Shown: positions 35,819 through 47,414, counted from the first letter of the stretch. The stretch is 64,000 nt of DNA from Ambrosia x helenae (GCA_030844895.1 JAUTDX010000750.1:1-64000), one strand, 5' to 3'. A program made the numbers and translations. Notes: generated by a model not told the origin, from the sequence alone.

Positions 35819-36392
35819 CAAAGAGGACAGACCAATTGTGGTTACTGCCGAAGACAATGTAGAGGAATTGATTGCTCCTAATAATGAGGAGAATGTTACG
35901 GATACTTTAAATGGTGAAGAGGATTTTGTTCCAGCTCATTCGTTTGATTTTGACAAAGAGGTGGAGATTCAAAACTCTTGTGGGCCGGTTGGCAATGGGA
36001 TTGAGACCTCAACTGTGGTGCTTAAAAGAAAAAAGAAATCTCATTTGGGTTCTGGCACCAGACCCAACCCAGCGTATTCTAGTAGCCTCGAGAAGACAAA
36101 GGTTGGTAAGAAACCCAAAGGAGATGCAGACCCCTTCGGGTTGGACCCGTTTTTGAATTTGAACGGTGATAGTGGGCCTGAGCTGGATAATGAGAACTTG
36201 TTGGATCGCTTGTTTGGGCCTAACAGCCCAAGTCATGAAGATGGCAGGGTTCCTGATCCTACAGTCTTGATTGGTGAAGAGGTGGACGCTACACTCTTTT
36301 TGGGTGAGAAACTGGGAGCCAACTTAACCGGTGCACAGGAATTGATTATTGAGTCCATTGCCAACGAAGGTGTACAAGAAGGTATACAATGA
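35819..36392 (+). CDS. LINE ORF1, C-terminal part only
   Basis: Open from the insertion junction to the TGA at 36390-36392, about 190 codons. It is hydrophilic, with acidic stretches and a KRKKKSHLG basic patch. The gag-like N-terminal region is absent because of the 5' truncation. The stop codon overlaps the ORF2 ATG as ATGA, the same arrangement as the LINE at 9478-14438. Confidence 0.7.
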
Positions 36393-39300
36393 ATTGTCTC
36401 TCCATTAACATTCGGGGAGTAGGGGTTTGTGGTAAAGCGGGGTGGATCAAGAAATTAAAAAATGACTTTGGTATTTCTTTTATTGGTATGCAAGAGACTT
36501 TGGTTTCAAATGATATGTCCTCTTCGGTTGTGTCTAATTTTTGGGGTGGTTTGGGGTTTGACTTTGATTATGTTAACGCCTTTGGAAACTCGGGTGGTCT
36601 TGTGAGCATTTGGGATCCTAAGGTGTTTAACAAGGATTTGGTGAATAAAGATAGGCATTTCTTGCATGTTGCGGGCACGGTTTTGGGTGGGTCCATTAGA
36701 ATCAACCTACTTAATGTATATGCCCCTCAAATTAATGGTGAAAAAAGAACTCTATGGGGTAGGATTAATAATCTTATTCAATCTTCCGAAGGGTGGTGGA
36801 TAGTCTTTGGGGATTTTAATGCGGTTAGAAACCGAGATGAGCGGAAGAATTCGATTTTTGATGCGGTTTGTGCAAACGATTTCAATGACTTTATTGACTC
36901 TTCGGGGTTAAGGGAATACAATTTAAGAGGTTCGGAATTTACTTTTATGTCCAATAGACGTGGGGTTTGCACTTGGAGTCGTATTGATAGATTCTTGGTG
37001 TGTGACAACGTCTTTAATAAATGGCCTAATGCATGTGTTCGGGTTTTGAGTAGACAATTTTCGGACCACTCACCATTGGTCTTCTCTATTGTTGATACAA
37101 ATTTTGGCCCTAAACCATTTAGAATGTTCGATTCTTGGCTTGATAGACCGGGGTGTGTTGATGTTGTTATTTCCGTTTGGGATAAGTGGGTGGATCAAGG
37201 GGCCGCTGATTTGAACCTCTTCAATAAACTAAAGAAGCTTCGTACAATGCTGAAAAATTGGTTTGAAACTTACAGTGCTAATGAAAAAGAGGTAGAGCAT
37301 CGCCTTAGAAAGGAAAAAGAAGAGTATGAGTTGCGTGTGGAGATTAATGAGCTGGAGGAAACGGATTTATGGATTTGGTCGGAATGTAAAATGGCGCTTG
37401 AAGAAATTGAGTTTCTCAAAACTCGGGATATTCGACAAAAATCCCGGGTGAAATGGGCCTCTTTGGGAGACGAAAATTCGGGTTTTTTCCATGCCGTAGT
37501 GAATGGGAGGAAGGCTAGAAACTCTATACCGGGTATTTTGATTGATGGGGTTTGGGTCACTAAACCAACACTTGTCAAACGAGAGGTGTTAAAGTTTTTC
37601 AGGAACCACTTTAAAGAGAGGCATCCCGATCGTCCGACTTTGGTTTGCGATGGTTTGAAGAAGATTAGCGAGCTCGATAGTCAGAATTTGGTCTCCATGT
37701 TCACCAGACAAGAAATCAAAGATGCAGTGTTCGATTGTGGCTCTAACAAGGCACCGGGTCCGGACGGTTTTAATTTCCGTTTTGTCAAACGTTTCTGGAA
37801 CTTGTTCGAGGAGGATTTCTATAAAATAATGGCTGACTTTCACACTTCAGGTAACATAAATCGGGGTTGTGGGACGGCGTTTATTACCTTAATTCCGAAG
37901 GTGAGAGCTCCTATGGGTTTAAAAGATTATAGACCTATCACCCTTATCGGGATGGTTAGTAAGGTTATTTCCAAAATCCTTGCTAATCGTCTCAAAAAGG
38001 TGATGGGACACATTATCTCAGAGACGCAATCGGCGTTTTTGGCTGACCGCTTTATTCTTGACGGCCCTCTAATGCTTAATGAAGTTATGGAATGGTTGAC
38101 GAAGAAAAAGAAAAATGCTTTCTTGTTGAAAATTGATTTTGAGAAAGCTTACGACAACGTTAATTGGAATTTCTTGTTGGCTATTATGGCTCAGATGGGT
38201 TTTCCTCCGACTTGGTGTTTGTGGGTTAAAGGTATTTGTGTGTCAGCCAGAGCCGCGGTGTTGGTTAACGGGTCCCCTACTTTTGATTTCAGTTGTGAGA
38301 AAGGCCTTCGCCAAGGAGACCCGTTGTCCCCGTTTTTGTTTCTTATAGTGATGGAAGCTTTATCGTGGTTGCTGAACAAAGCTCAACAAATTGGGATTTT
38401 CAAAGGGGTGACTATTGCGAGTAATGAAGTTGACTTGTCCCACTTGTTTTTTGCCGATGATGCTCTCATTATTGGGGAATGGTCTCGCGACAATATTCAA
38501 AGCATAGCTAGAGTGCTTCGTATTTTCTATCTTTGCTCAGGCCTCCGAATCAACATCCACAAGTCTAATATTTTTGGTGTTGGCGTGGAGAATAGGGAGG
38601 TGGATAATATGATGGCTCTCTTGGGGTGTAAACGTGGAGACTTCCCTTTCAACTACCTCGGTATTCAGGTCGGCTCCAAAATGTCCCGTGTTAGTAAGTG
38701 GAACCCGGTTATTGAGGTGATTAAAAACCGTCTAGCCTCGTGGAAAGCTCGAACTCTATCTATTGGAGGTCGTTTGGTTCTCATCAAATCGGTATTGGAA
38801 AATCTCCCTATCTATTATTTTTCTCTCTATAAAGCCCCAAAGGCGGTTATAGAGTCTATAGAGTCCATCATGAGAAGGTTTTTATGGACGGGGAGTAGTG
38901 ACGAGAAAAAAATTTCTTGGGTTGCTTGGGACCTTGTCACCTCTCCGAAACAATATGGGGGTTTGGGCGTCGCCAAATTAGAAGAAGTAAATGATGCATT
39001 ATTATTAAAATGGACTTGGCGGTTTAAAAATGATGGCAATAGTTTATGGAAGAAAGTCATTACGGCTTGCCACGGGTCGAGTAGACCTTGGGCAATGCTT
39101 CCTTGTAACGGGTTGTTGAGTGGGTGTTGGAAAACCATCGTGAAAGTCGGGGAAAAAAAGCTTCCTAATGGCGTGTCTCTTAATTCGTTCTTCACTAGCG
39201 TCTTAGGAGACGGTCATTCGATTAGCTTTTGGTGTGACTCTTGCTGAGAGATGCGCCGCTCCGAGTTATTTTCCCGAATCTATTCAGGCTCGAAAAAGAT

Positions 39301-40047
39301 AAGTGGGCTAAGGTCTCTCAAAGGATTTTATGGGTCAACAACTACAAGGTATTGAAGTGGGAATGGAGATCTGTTCCTTCATCAGAGGAGGAAGTATCCG
39401 AATTGTTTATTCTTCTAAATGATATACATGATTTATCTTGGAGAACAGGAAAGGATTTATGGCAGTGGCGCTTCGACAAAGAGGGGATGTTCTCTGTGGC
39501 TTCGGCTAAGAAGTTACTTTCGCAAAGGCCCCATGTTAATGCTAGATCGCTGATTAAGTGGAAGAGTTGGGTTCCGTTAAAATGTAAAATCATGGTGTGG
39601 AGGCTTGCTCTAAATCGTATTCCCACTATTGCCGAGCTTATTAAGAGGGGAGTCAACATCACAAACCAGGATTGCAGATTCTGTCAAGGGGATACTGAAT
39701 CAGCGATACACTTATACACGGCCTGTTCGTTCACGCAGGAGTTTTGGTTTCGTATAGAGTCTTGGTGCCGTTTACCTCACAGTTATGCGTTTGATATTGT
39801 AGATCTTCTGCAGGTTCCGGAACACAATACTAGCTCTAAAAGATCGAAGTATGTGCTGCGTGGGATTGTTTATACTGCCATGTGGGTGATTTGGAATGAG
39901 AGAAATAATCGGGTGTTTACAAACAAGAGCCGAAGACCTGCAGAACTAGTCGAGCAAGTTAAATCTACTACGTTTTTTTGGTTTCGTCATAGGTCTAAGT
40001 ATAAAGATGTTGATTGGAAAGTTTGGTGTATTTGTCCGTTGGACTGA
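36389..40047 (+). pseudogene. LINE ORF2 (endonuclease-reverse transcriptase), one frameshift
   Basis: About 1220 codons. An exonuclease-endonuclease-phosphatase domain covers residues ~1-230 with MQETL, GDFNAVRNRDE and SDHSPL. The reverse transcriptase covers ~430-730 with NKAPGPDGFNF, DYRPITLIG, KIDFEKAYD, GLRQGDPLSPFLF and catalytic FADDALIIGEW (~residue 682). A C-terminal zinc-binding region reads CRFCQGDTESAIHLYTAC. The frame is open from 36389 to 39247, where a one-base loss near 39243 (FWCDSC then stop) shifts it. The remainder, 39241-40047, is open in the next frame. With only this lesion the gene is near-intact; a sequencing error is possible. Confidence 0.9.
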
Positions 40048-40189
40048 TGTTGGTTTTTTAGCTCTTAGGTCCTTTCTTTGAGGACTCTTTGAGTTGTGTT
40101 TAATGAAGTTTTCTTTTCAAAAAAAAAAAAGTTTGTAACCAACATCAAATGAAACAAAGTGAGATTAATTTATTTTTTTCTCTGGAATC

Positions 40190-41105
40190 ATTAATGGGTG
40201 TTATTCATCCATCGTCACCCCAATAACAAGGCCAATGACACTTTTGTGGCAAAATTAAATATTTTTACCGTTACGAAACAGTCATTTAAAAAAAATTATT
40301 TTAAACGCTCTCTATATATATTCTTTCACACCCATTTGATTTTTTAACCCAACTCACTTTACATTCTACATTCATGTTCTCTATTTAATTTTCAAATAGC
40401 AACCCAACGTTAGACCGTGGAAGAGGAAATCGCCTTGACAAGAAGGTAGGTTACCACAATCGACCAACATGCACAACATGCCAATACGTTAGAGTTTTGG
40501 AACACTACTGTGACTAGATTCCAACAACAAACATGTAACAAACATGTAACAACCATCGTAACAAAGATGCCATAATAGGAAAGTTTAACACTCTCCGAAC
40601 AAAGTGCGTAATATTCTTTACTAGTGCGTTGAACAGCGAGGAGGGTTTGGACGAGGATGAGGCAATTGAGGTGACCCATACCGAGTACCATATTGTGCAC
40701 AACGATAACTATCCGAACGTTGCAGTTTGGAGAATTATGAGACACCACTTTGCACAACAATTATCAGGTTTTTATATTTATGTGTGTTTTTAATATTAAT
40801 GTTATGTATTATTTTCAATGTTATGTATTTTTTTTAATATTATGTAATTTTTTAATGTTATGTATTTTTGTTTTAATGTGATGTATTTTTATTTGTTTTA
40901 TGTATTATTGTTAAATTTAAATACAAAAAAAACAAAATAAAAAAAATAAATAAATGATTGGGTAATGATGAGGGGGTTTTATTCTATTTCTTGAGTGTTA
41001 CAGGAAGGTTGTAATAGAGTCCTCTTTTGACGTGGCGTTGAGGTAGCACTAAGGTGGCAAAACGAAGCCCCTAGAGGCTCCATTCCACACCACGCAGCCT
41101 TTGAT
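40190..41105 (+). mobile_element. Harbinger-type element remnant with Myb/SANT-like ORF
   Basis: Ends are approximate. The right end (CCCCTAGAGGCTCCATTCC and CACGCAGCC) matches the terminus of the MITE at 19014-19211. The interior holds the remnant of the accessory DNA-binding ORF. No transposase was seen, so it is non-autonomous. Confidence 0.55.
40414..40770 (+). pseudogene. Myb/SANT-like protein remnant
   Basis: Reads TVEEEIALTRR, stop, VTTIDQHAQHANTLEFWNTT and, after frame changes, DEAIEVTHTEYHIVHNDNYP and NVAVWRIMRHHFAQQ. This is the arrangement of the SANT/trihelix-like accessory ORF of plant PIF/Harbinger elements, often auto-annotated as GST T3-like. Stops and shifts make it non-functional. 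Confidence 0.5.
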
Positions 41106-41464
41106 TTGGTTGAATAATAATTGTCATGAAGTTAATTGCCATTTATTGTTACAGGTCTTGAAGCAACGAGTAATACAAAATTGTGAAAGAGACCATAAAT
41201 TATTCATGGACATGGGCTACTCTTGGTGTTTACTTCATCACGTGGATTGAAGATTATAAACAAAAGATGGGGAATTGAATGTGCTCAGTGGGTTCGGCCT
41301 ACGGATTATCAAGATCAACAGAAAATAATAAAAAGATAGCATTGGGCCTTTAGTTAACTAATGGGTTGAGTCCCAACATAAATTAGTTTGGGTTATTGAT
41401 AAAGAAAAAAAGAACAGATGTATTATCACAACTTTTTTTTTCTTGGTTGTGTGCCTGTCTTGTG
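41106..41464. other. Spacer before the Copia remnant
   Basis: No gene. I could not find a 5' LTR for the Copia remnant here, so its left end appears lost in the leader region. Confidence 0.4.
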
Positions 41465-43696
41465 TCTAGTTCTTAGGAGGCTCCTGTACGAGGACCTGCA
41501 CTGGCGCACCCTTTGAGTGACGAACCAGTGATCTGGATCACCAGTATAACTTCGCCTTGTGTCTTGTTTGATCGATTTGTGGTGTTTTTCTTGATTGTTT
41601 GTATTACTGTTGTTCTTGTTTGCTTTACTGTGTGGTTTCTCTTGCATTGTACTTGTGTGGATTATTTGTTTTCTACTTGATCCTTGTTTGTTATCATGGG
41701 TGATGTTATTTCACCGGTTGGTGTGCTGCTGCTGGTGAAGGGGATGGGCCTATGATTCAGGGTGATGCTAATGTGAATGAAACTTTAGTGAGTAAACTAG
41801 ATGCTTGTGATCCTTTTTACTTGCATGCTTCTGATTCTAGCAGTTTAACCATATGTTCTATTAAGTTGAAAGGATCTGAGAATTATTCTATATGGTGTAA
41901 TGCTATGACATTAGCTTTGCAAGTTAAGAATAAGTATGGTTTTATTGATAAATCTTGTGTTAAATCCACCACTAATAATGTTCTTGCTAGACAATGGGAT
42001 AGATGCAATTCTTTGGTGATAACATGGATTCTGAACTCTATTAGTAGGAACTTTATATGGGTCATGTGTTTTCTAGATTAGCCTATGGATGTATGGAATG
42101 AACTTAAGGAAACATATGACAAGGTGGATGGGTCTGTTGTATTTGATCTTTATCAAAAAATAAATGGATTTAGTCAAAATGGTATGCCTATTTTTGAATA
42201 TTACCACAAACTAAATATCATGTGGAAACAATTAGATCAAAAACTTCAATTTCCACCTTGTACATGTGAGGCTGCTATTAAGCTTAACAATTTTAATCAG
42301 ATGATAAAACTCATGCAATTCTTAATGGGTCTAGACAGTGGGTACTCTAATGTTAGAACAAACTTGCTTATAAAAGATGAGCTTCCTTCTGTTAAGGAAG
42401 CTTTGTAATTGCGTCTAGAGAGGATTCACATAAAAATTCAAGTACTAGTTCAAAGAGGAGTCAAACTGTAGGGTTTGTTTCTAAATTTAATCCATCTACT
42501 TCTACTAAACCTAGAAGAATAATAAGAATGTGACTCAAACTTTAAAGTGTACTCACTGGAATAAAACTGGACACACCATTGAAAAATGTTTTGAGATTAT
42601 TGGGTATCCTTCCTGGTTGAGACCAAGAGGAAATTCTAGAAAAAGGGCTAGTGTTAATAATAATTGTGTTAATGAGAAGCCTGATACTTTTGTTGCTTCT
42701 TTGGAATAGTGATTAACTATCTAAACTGTTAAGTCTAATTAAAGATACAAATATTGAAGAGCCTCAAAGTCTTGATGTTTCAGGTAGTGTTTTTGATCAA
42801 CCTTTTTGTGCTAATGTTTTCATGAAACCTATATTCTGTTTTAACACTGGTAGAAATAAGGTTAAAATTGGGTGGATAATAGACTCAGGAGCCAATCAAC
42901 AAATGGTTACTAGTGAACATTTGTTAACTGACTTCATTGATGTATCTGATTTAAAAATTTATTTCAATCATCCTAATGATACTAAAGCTTTTGTGACTAA
43001 AATTGGTACACTTAAATTAGGAAATGGTGTCACTTTACATGATGTGTTTGTGGTTCCTGAATACTCCGTGAATCTTATTTTTGTGCATAAAGTTGTTAAA
43101 GATAATAAGTTGTATGTGGGGTTTGATGAGAATAAATGTTATATACAGGATTTGTTAACCAAGAAAGTCTTGGTGACTGGTAGTCAGCATGAAGGACTGT
43201 ATTTTTGTGGGGATTCCATAGTTAGTCATTAGGTGCGTTCTAATACTAGTAAGGTTTTTGATTTATGGCATCCTAGGTTTGGTCACCCCTCAGATATAGT
43301 TATAAAAAAGCTTGAACCTATATTAGGTATCAAACTTAGTTCTAGTGACAGTCCTTGTGACATTTGTCACAAAGCCAAACAACATAGGGAACCTTTCCCT
43401 TTAAGTGAACATAAGAGTACCAGTGTTGGTGACTTAATTCACTTGGATGTTGGGGTCCTTATAGGGTCCAAAGTAAGGAAGGGTTTAGGTACTTTCTTAC
43501 TATCGTGGATGATTATTATAGGGCCTTTTGGGTGTGTCTAATGAAGCACAAGAGTGAAGTTTTTGAGAATATCACAGATTTGGTAAACATTCTAAAAGCA
43601 CAGTTTAATAAAAGTGTTAAGTGTTTTAGAAGTGATAATGGTTCCGAGTTTGTGAATAACCAAATGACTCATTTTTGTAGAACCAATGACATTTAA
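41465..43696 (+). pseudogene. Ty1/Copia retrotransposon remnant (gag to integrase core)
   Basis: The leader (from about 41465) matches that of the minus-strand Copia at 55.4-61.5 kb. The gag part (41752-42408) has LKGSENYSIWCNAM, LARQWDRCNSLV and ETYDKVDGSVVFDLYQKING. A zinc knuckle near 42550 reads CTHWNKTGHTIEKCFEI, with Trp where the second Cys is expected. The protease site DSGANQQM lies near 42880. The pre-integrase region reads LWHPRFGHPSD, and the integrase core SDNGSEF near 43640. Sequence stops there; reverse transcriptase and both LTRs are missing. Several stops and frameshifts break it. Protein similarity to the other copy is only moderate, so they are likely independent insertions. 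Confidence 0.8.
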
Positions 43697-44440
43697 TAAA
43701 ATTTTGCCGGAGGATTCCTCTTTTCCTAAAAAAATTACATACATATTCACAGATGTAGTTAGTTTGGTAGGAATCTATTTTTTTTGCAATTTTGATTGGA
43801 GTTGCTAGGAACATTGATTACAAAGGGTTCTAAGCCGGTTAGATATAGCTTATGATTCTTAGACACATGTAGATCTCTCGTTGATAAGTGGTAATTAATC
43901 ACCCCACCATGCATGTCTCTTAAATCAATTATCATCAAGACATATCATTTGAAACCAATTTGATTGTTTTTTTTCTAGGTTCACATCACAGCTTTATAAT
44001 GTCTTGAGGAAGTGAGAAAATTGTACAGAGACTTCACTCAGAAGATGTACACATGTAGAATTAGAAGTATGTATTTATGAGTTATCGAGTGTTGATCTTT
44101 TAAAAAAAATTCCTAAAAAAACGACTTATTCATTTTACGATACACATATTTTATCACTTCATATTAGATTAGCCTATCCCGAAAAACACCCGGAAAATAA
44201 ACTAGTTTTTGATAAATAACTATGTTAATTGCCCGTTTACTACACCATTTAAACAATGCCAAACATATTATAAGTCTGTAATTAATTCTTTGAAATGAAA
44301 AAAAATGTTGCATTAAATCGTAAAATTTATAATATAGTTAACTAAAGGAAGTCGTCCAAAAAACCATTTGAATTTATTTTCAGGAATTTGTAATAAATAA
44401 ACTAATCCTGGTTAATTATATAGAGATTCTTCTAATTTAA
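43697..44440. other. Spacer with an exon-like piece and an inverted-repeat partner
   Basis: At about 43972-44066 a TTTTTTTCTAG acceptor-like site precedes a short open stretch that I cannot assign. The part 44210-44425 matches, in inverse orientation, 55241-55393 (separate entry). Confidence 0.4.
44210..44425 (+). repeat. Inverted duplicate partner A of 55241-55393
   Basis: Shares with the reverse complement of 55241-55393 the words TTGAAATGAAAAA, ATGTTGCATTAAA, TTTGAATTTATTTT and TAATAAATAAACTAATCCTG (near-matches, colinear). This copy has about 50 extra bases. Confidence 0.65.
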
Positions 44441-44936
44441 GGGCTGTTTGGGAAGCCTTTTATGAGGCTCTGAACCATTCAGCGCTGAATGATTCAGCAT
44501 TCAGTGCGTTTGTTTCAGCCTCTGAATGGAATGGTTAAAGCTGAACCATTAAGATTTAGGATGTTGCTGAACTATTAAGCACTTAACCATTAAGCATTGA
44601 TCTAGGTTGAACCTTAATAAGGCTCTCCTACCAACAAGGGCGAAGGATATTGAGGGCCAGGGGTGGCCCTGGCCCCCTCTGTTTTTTGGCGCAGTGGTAT
44701 AAATTTGCGATTTTCGTAGGTAAATCGAGTCCGGGTTGAGTCCGGCCCCCGCCGATTTGCCACTACCGATCGAAAAAAATCTCCCGATTCGAGAACCAAG
44801 CTTCGCCACTGCCTACCAATGTGAGACAAGAAAACTAACCATTAAGAGGTTCAACTTAATGATTCAGCACTTAACCATTCAGATCTCTTACCCATTCAGA
44901 CATCTTAATAATTCAGCACTTAATGAACCAAAAAGC
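44441..44936. mobile_element. MITE with CATTCAG repeats, copy 2, hosting a hAT MITE
   Basis: Starts GGGCTGTTTGGGAAGCC and shares with the copy at 20208-20505 the ACCATTCAGCGCTGAATGAT core and closing TTCAGCACTTAAT. It is split by the hAT element at 44635-44811. Confidence 0.65.
44635..44811. mobile_element. hAT-type MITE nested in the preceding MITE
   Basis: 177 bp with perfect 8-bp target duplication CCTACCAA (44627-44634 and 44812-44819). Its right terminus, inverted, is CAGTGGCGAAGCTTGG, the same as the left end of the DPM1-intron element at 2646; its left terminus is CAAGGGCGAAGGAT. Confidence 0.85.
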
Positions 44937-45099
44937 TCGTAAGTCTAGCTTTGCTCCGTACCACATCATTCACATTGGTGTGGATATCGGTACTATGATC
45001 CACCACCTCAACCGATCTCACTTTGAGGACTTTTATTAGCGTTTTTTTAATAAAGCTGAAGGTTAAAAAAAAAATTATCCCCATACCGTGTCACCTTAT

Positions 45100-45228
45100 T
45101 GATATGATAGTTAGTGGTATGAAGTTTGTTAATTACTACTTACCAAGTATATATATTGGTATATATACTCTTGATTATTGCCTAAATTAGTTTTCATGTC
45201 ATACTAATTTTGACTTTTTGATTTCTCT
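45100..45228 (+). pseudogene. DPM1 intron 7 fragment
   Basis: Colinear with the end of DPM1 intron 7: GATATGAtAG, a TATTGGTAta block, tATACTCTTGAT, TTAGTTTTCATGTC, then ACTAATYTTGACTTTT. It reads directly across the site where the parent gene carries the 352-bp solo LTR. It ends at the LINE insertion, just before where exon 8 would begin. A possible exon 8 trace follows the LINE near 47205. Confidence 0.65.
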
Positions 45229-47163
45229 TAATTTTTTTTTTTTTGGCAAATTCATTCTCATTCATAAACACATAAACGCGACTAATTACATCAAGATAGC
45301 GGGCAGACGGGCAACAAGCTGCGCCGCCACCCCCCTTCTGGATGGCAAACCCTAATCTACTAAAAACAAACCCATGTCCCCCTGGAGTCGAGACACTGCC
45401 ATGAATAACCCGTTGAACTCTAGTCAGGAAACGGATGGCTTCCGGCGCCAACGAGCCAAAAGTATCAAATGCCAGGGGAACAAAAACGTGTTGGTTCTTC
45501 TCGCAGGCTTTAGCATGCTTCTCAACTTTCTTCGCCTCTGCTTTCCGCACAGCTTGCCCTGCTAAAAAACCACTATCCCTCAAACCAACCAGAGGAGATA
45601 CACCTGTTAGGTCGACGCAAGCGTGTTTCCCTCCGGCCCACCCAAAGACAAGCAGGTCTGCTGGACGAAGGGTGGATCTCCCGTCAGCGGGGTCCGAGAG
45701 GAAATTCACAGGAGCCTCCCGTTTGGCTGAGATCCCAGCCCTTCTTAAAATGTCCCAAAGAACGTCCCGGACCCAGTCATGCCTATATTTGAAACCAGGC
45801 AACTCCTTACAGTGAACCGCGTGTTCCCCGTATTTGTCCAAGCATGCCTTACGGCAAATCGGACAGACTTCATCTTCATGGTACATGGGGATCATCAAAC
45901 GATATTTAAGAATTGCCCTGTATTCAACCCTAGACATGGTTTGGCCCAAACCTTCGATTGGGATAACATTTAGGAAATCTTGGGCATGGGGGCTTTGCAA
46001 GCATTCAATGACTGCCTTTTGGCGGGGGGACAGATCAAAAGTTTCACCCAGGCTCTGTGCGATTTTGCCAAAGAGGGCATTCGCCAAAGTTTTCTGAGGC
46101 TTTGGGGGGGGGGGGCGGTGTCCTTGTTAGAAAAACCGCCAATATCAAAACCTGGGAGAAAGTCATTTATCCTTTCGAGGGCTTGTACGTAATCCAAGTC
46201 CATGTCGACAACCCCACTATTTCTTAAGATGTGGTCTTGGAGATTCCAAGACTGAGCTCGCGATGCCACAAAAGCATACACCCCAACATCTTTTGCTGAG
46301 AGGAGCCCTAATCCTCCCAAACGCATCGGCAAGGATGCCAGACGCCACTGTAGGTCCCCAAAGAACGGACCCCCACATACCACTATGTCTTCGATGGCTT
46401 CCCGCAGACCTTTGTCAAAACATGACACCGCTTCATCCATCATGGCGGGTTGGCAGGTACGCAAACCAAAAAGCAGCTTAGCGACTCCCATGCAAGATCT
46501 GAGCAAGAGGAGTTCACTCTGGGGATCCCTAAGGCAGGGCAAAAGTTTCATAAGATCAACCGCACGCGAGGCTCTCCGCTCTGCCAATTCCTGTATAAAG
46601 TAAGAGTCCCGACTAACAGCCCCTCCAATGAGCTTCACCCCTTTTTCTGGCCTGCCAATCCCACTGGGGAAAAGCCCATCCCTACGTTTCACCCCGTTAC
46701 AGGACGGCCAAAACACCTCAGTTTTCTTAATATTCAGTTGAAGCCCCAGGGATTGTCCCTCCTTCCGGATGATGTCTAAGGCATTCGCAACATCGATGGC
46801 ATCACCTATAATTGTCCCATCATCAAGGTACCACGCATGAAAAGGGAGGTTACAATTTTCTTGCACCCGGAGAACCATAGGGTGTAATGCCAAGGCGAAA
46901 AGGAGGGGACCTAAAGGGTCCCCTTGCTGAACCCCCGTAGTGGCCCCGATACAATCATTACCAACATACAACCTAGCTGGCTGGGCATATAAGAACTTGA
47001 CCCACAAATAGATAGATGGGCAATGCTGAAGAACTTCTCGGAGAAGGGCAGTGCGGTCTATCATGTTGAACGCGTTTGAAAAATCCACAGTGAGCATAGC
47101 TAAAGAACCGTCTTCATGGAAGGAGTTAAGGAACCTGTTAGCACTATGGAGCACCGCCTTCAT
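45229..47163 (-). mobile_element. LINE with R2-like C-terminus, 5'-truncated
   Basis: Minus-strand non-LTR retrotransposon ending in an A tail (T run at about 45229-45243 on the plus strand). It begins inside the reverse transcriptase, so the N-terminal half is missing. The C-terminal part differs from the two L1-type LINEs in this window (see its ORF). I could not define a target duplication. Confidence 0.7.
45240..47163 (-). pseudogene. LINE reverse transcriptase with zinc knuckle and RLE-like domain
   Basis: Reverse transcriptase motifs, in minus order: LTVDFSNAFNMIDR, GVQQGDPLGPLLFALALHP and AWYLDDGTIIGD. A long linker follows. Then comes a zinc knuckle CPICRKACLDKYGEHAVHC, followed by RHDWVRDVLWDILRRAGIS, KREAPV, RPADLLVFGWAGGKHACVDL and TGVSPL. 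The order C-C-H-C then (R/K)P.D...D resembles the restriction-like endonuclease region of R2-group LINEs; this is inference from motifs. The frame shifts in a run of about 13 G on the plus strand (46099-46111). Upstream and downstream frames (397 and 297 codons) are otherwise open. Confidence 0.75.
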
Positions 47164-47262
47164 CGTTACAAAAGTTACACCATTTCATTAACCTTTTTTC
47201 TGGTAGTTCCCCAATAGTTAATGTGACAATTATCGTTACAAAAGTTACACCATTTCATTAAC
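47164..47262 (+). repeat. 29-bp direct repeat, 70 bp apart
   Basis: An identical 29-base word (starting CGTTACAAAAGTTACACC) at 47164-47192 and 47234-47262, immediately beside the 5' end of the LINE. The intervening TAGTTCCCCAATAG is weakly similar to the start of DPM1 exon 8. Confidence 0.7.
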
Positions 47263-47414
47263 AATGTATTTTCTAATACAACATAACCAACGTTCATGAG
47301 GTTTCATCATAAGACCAATTTTCCTTTAATCATTTTACGTTTTTTGTACCCTAAGAAGGAAAACATAACGTAAATCAACGTTGTGTCATAAATTATTGGG
47401 ATCGTTAAGCAAAA

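Larger units (their letters stand above)
35819..40129 (+). mobile_element. L1-type LINE, 5'-truncated, otherwise nearly intact
   Basis: Flanked by an 8-bp target duplication AGTTTGTA (35811-35818 and 40130-40137). It holds the C-terminal part of ORF1, a nearly complete ORF2, a short 3' UTR (TTTGAGTTGTGTTTAATGAA) and a ~12-A tail. The single ORF2 lesion and clean flanks imply a fairly recent insertion. A 60-bp 3' end of a related LINE lies at about 53045-53108. Confidence 0.9.

Noticed and set aside
44549..44829. Two overlapping minus-strand ORFs
   Set aside because: Span the nested hAT MITE 44635-44811; no conserved protein.
45374..46779. Plus-strand ORFs of 60-126 codons
   Set aside because: Shadow frames opposite the minus-strand LINE reverse transcriptase.
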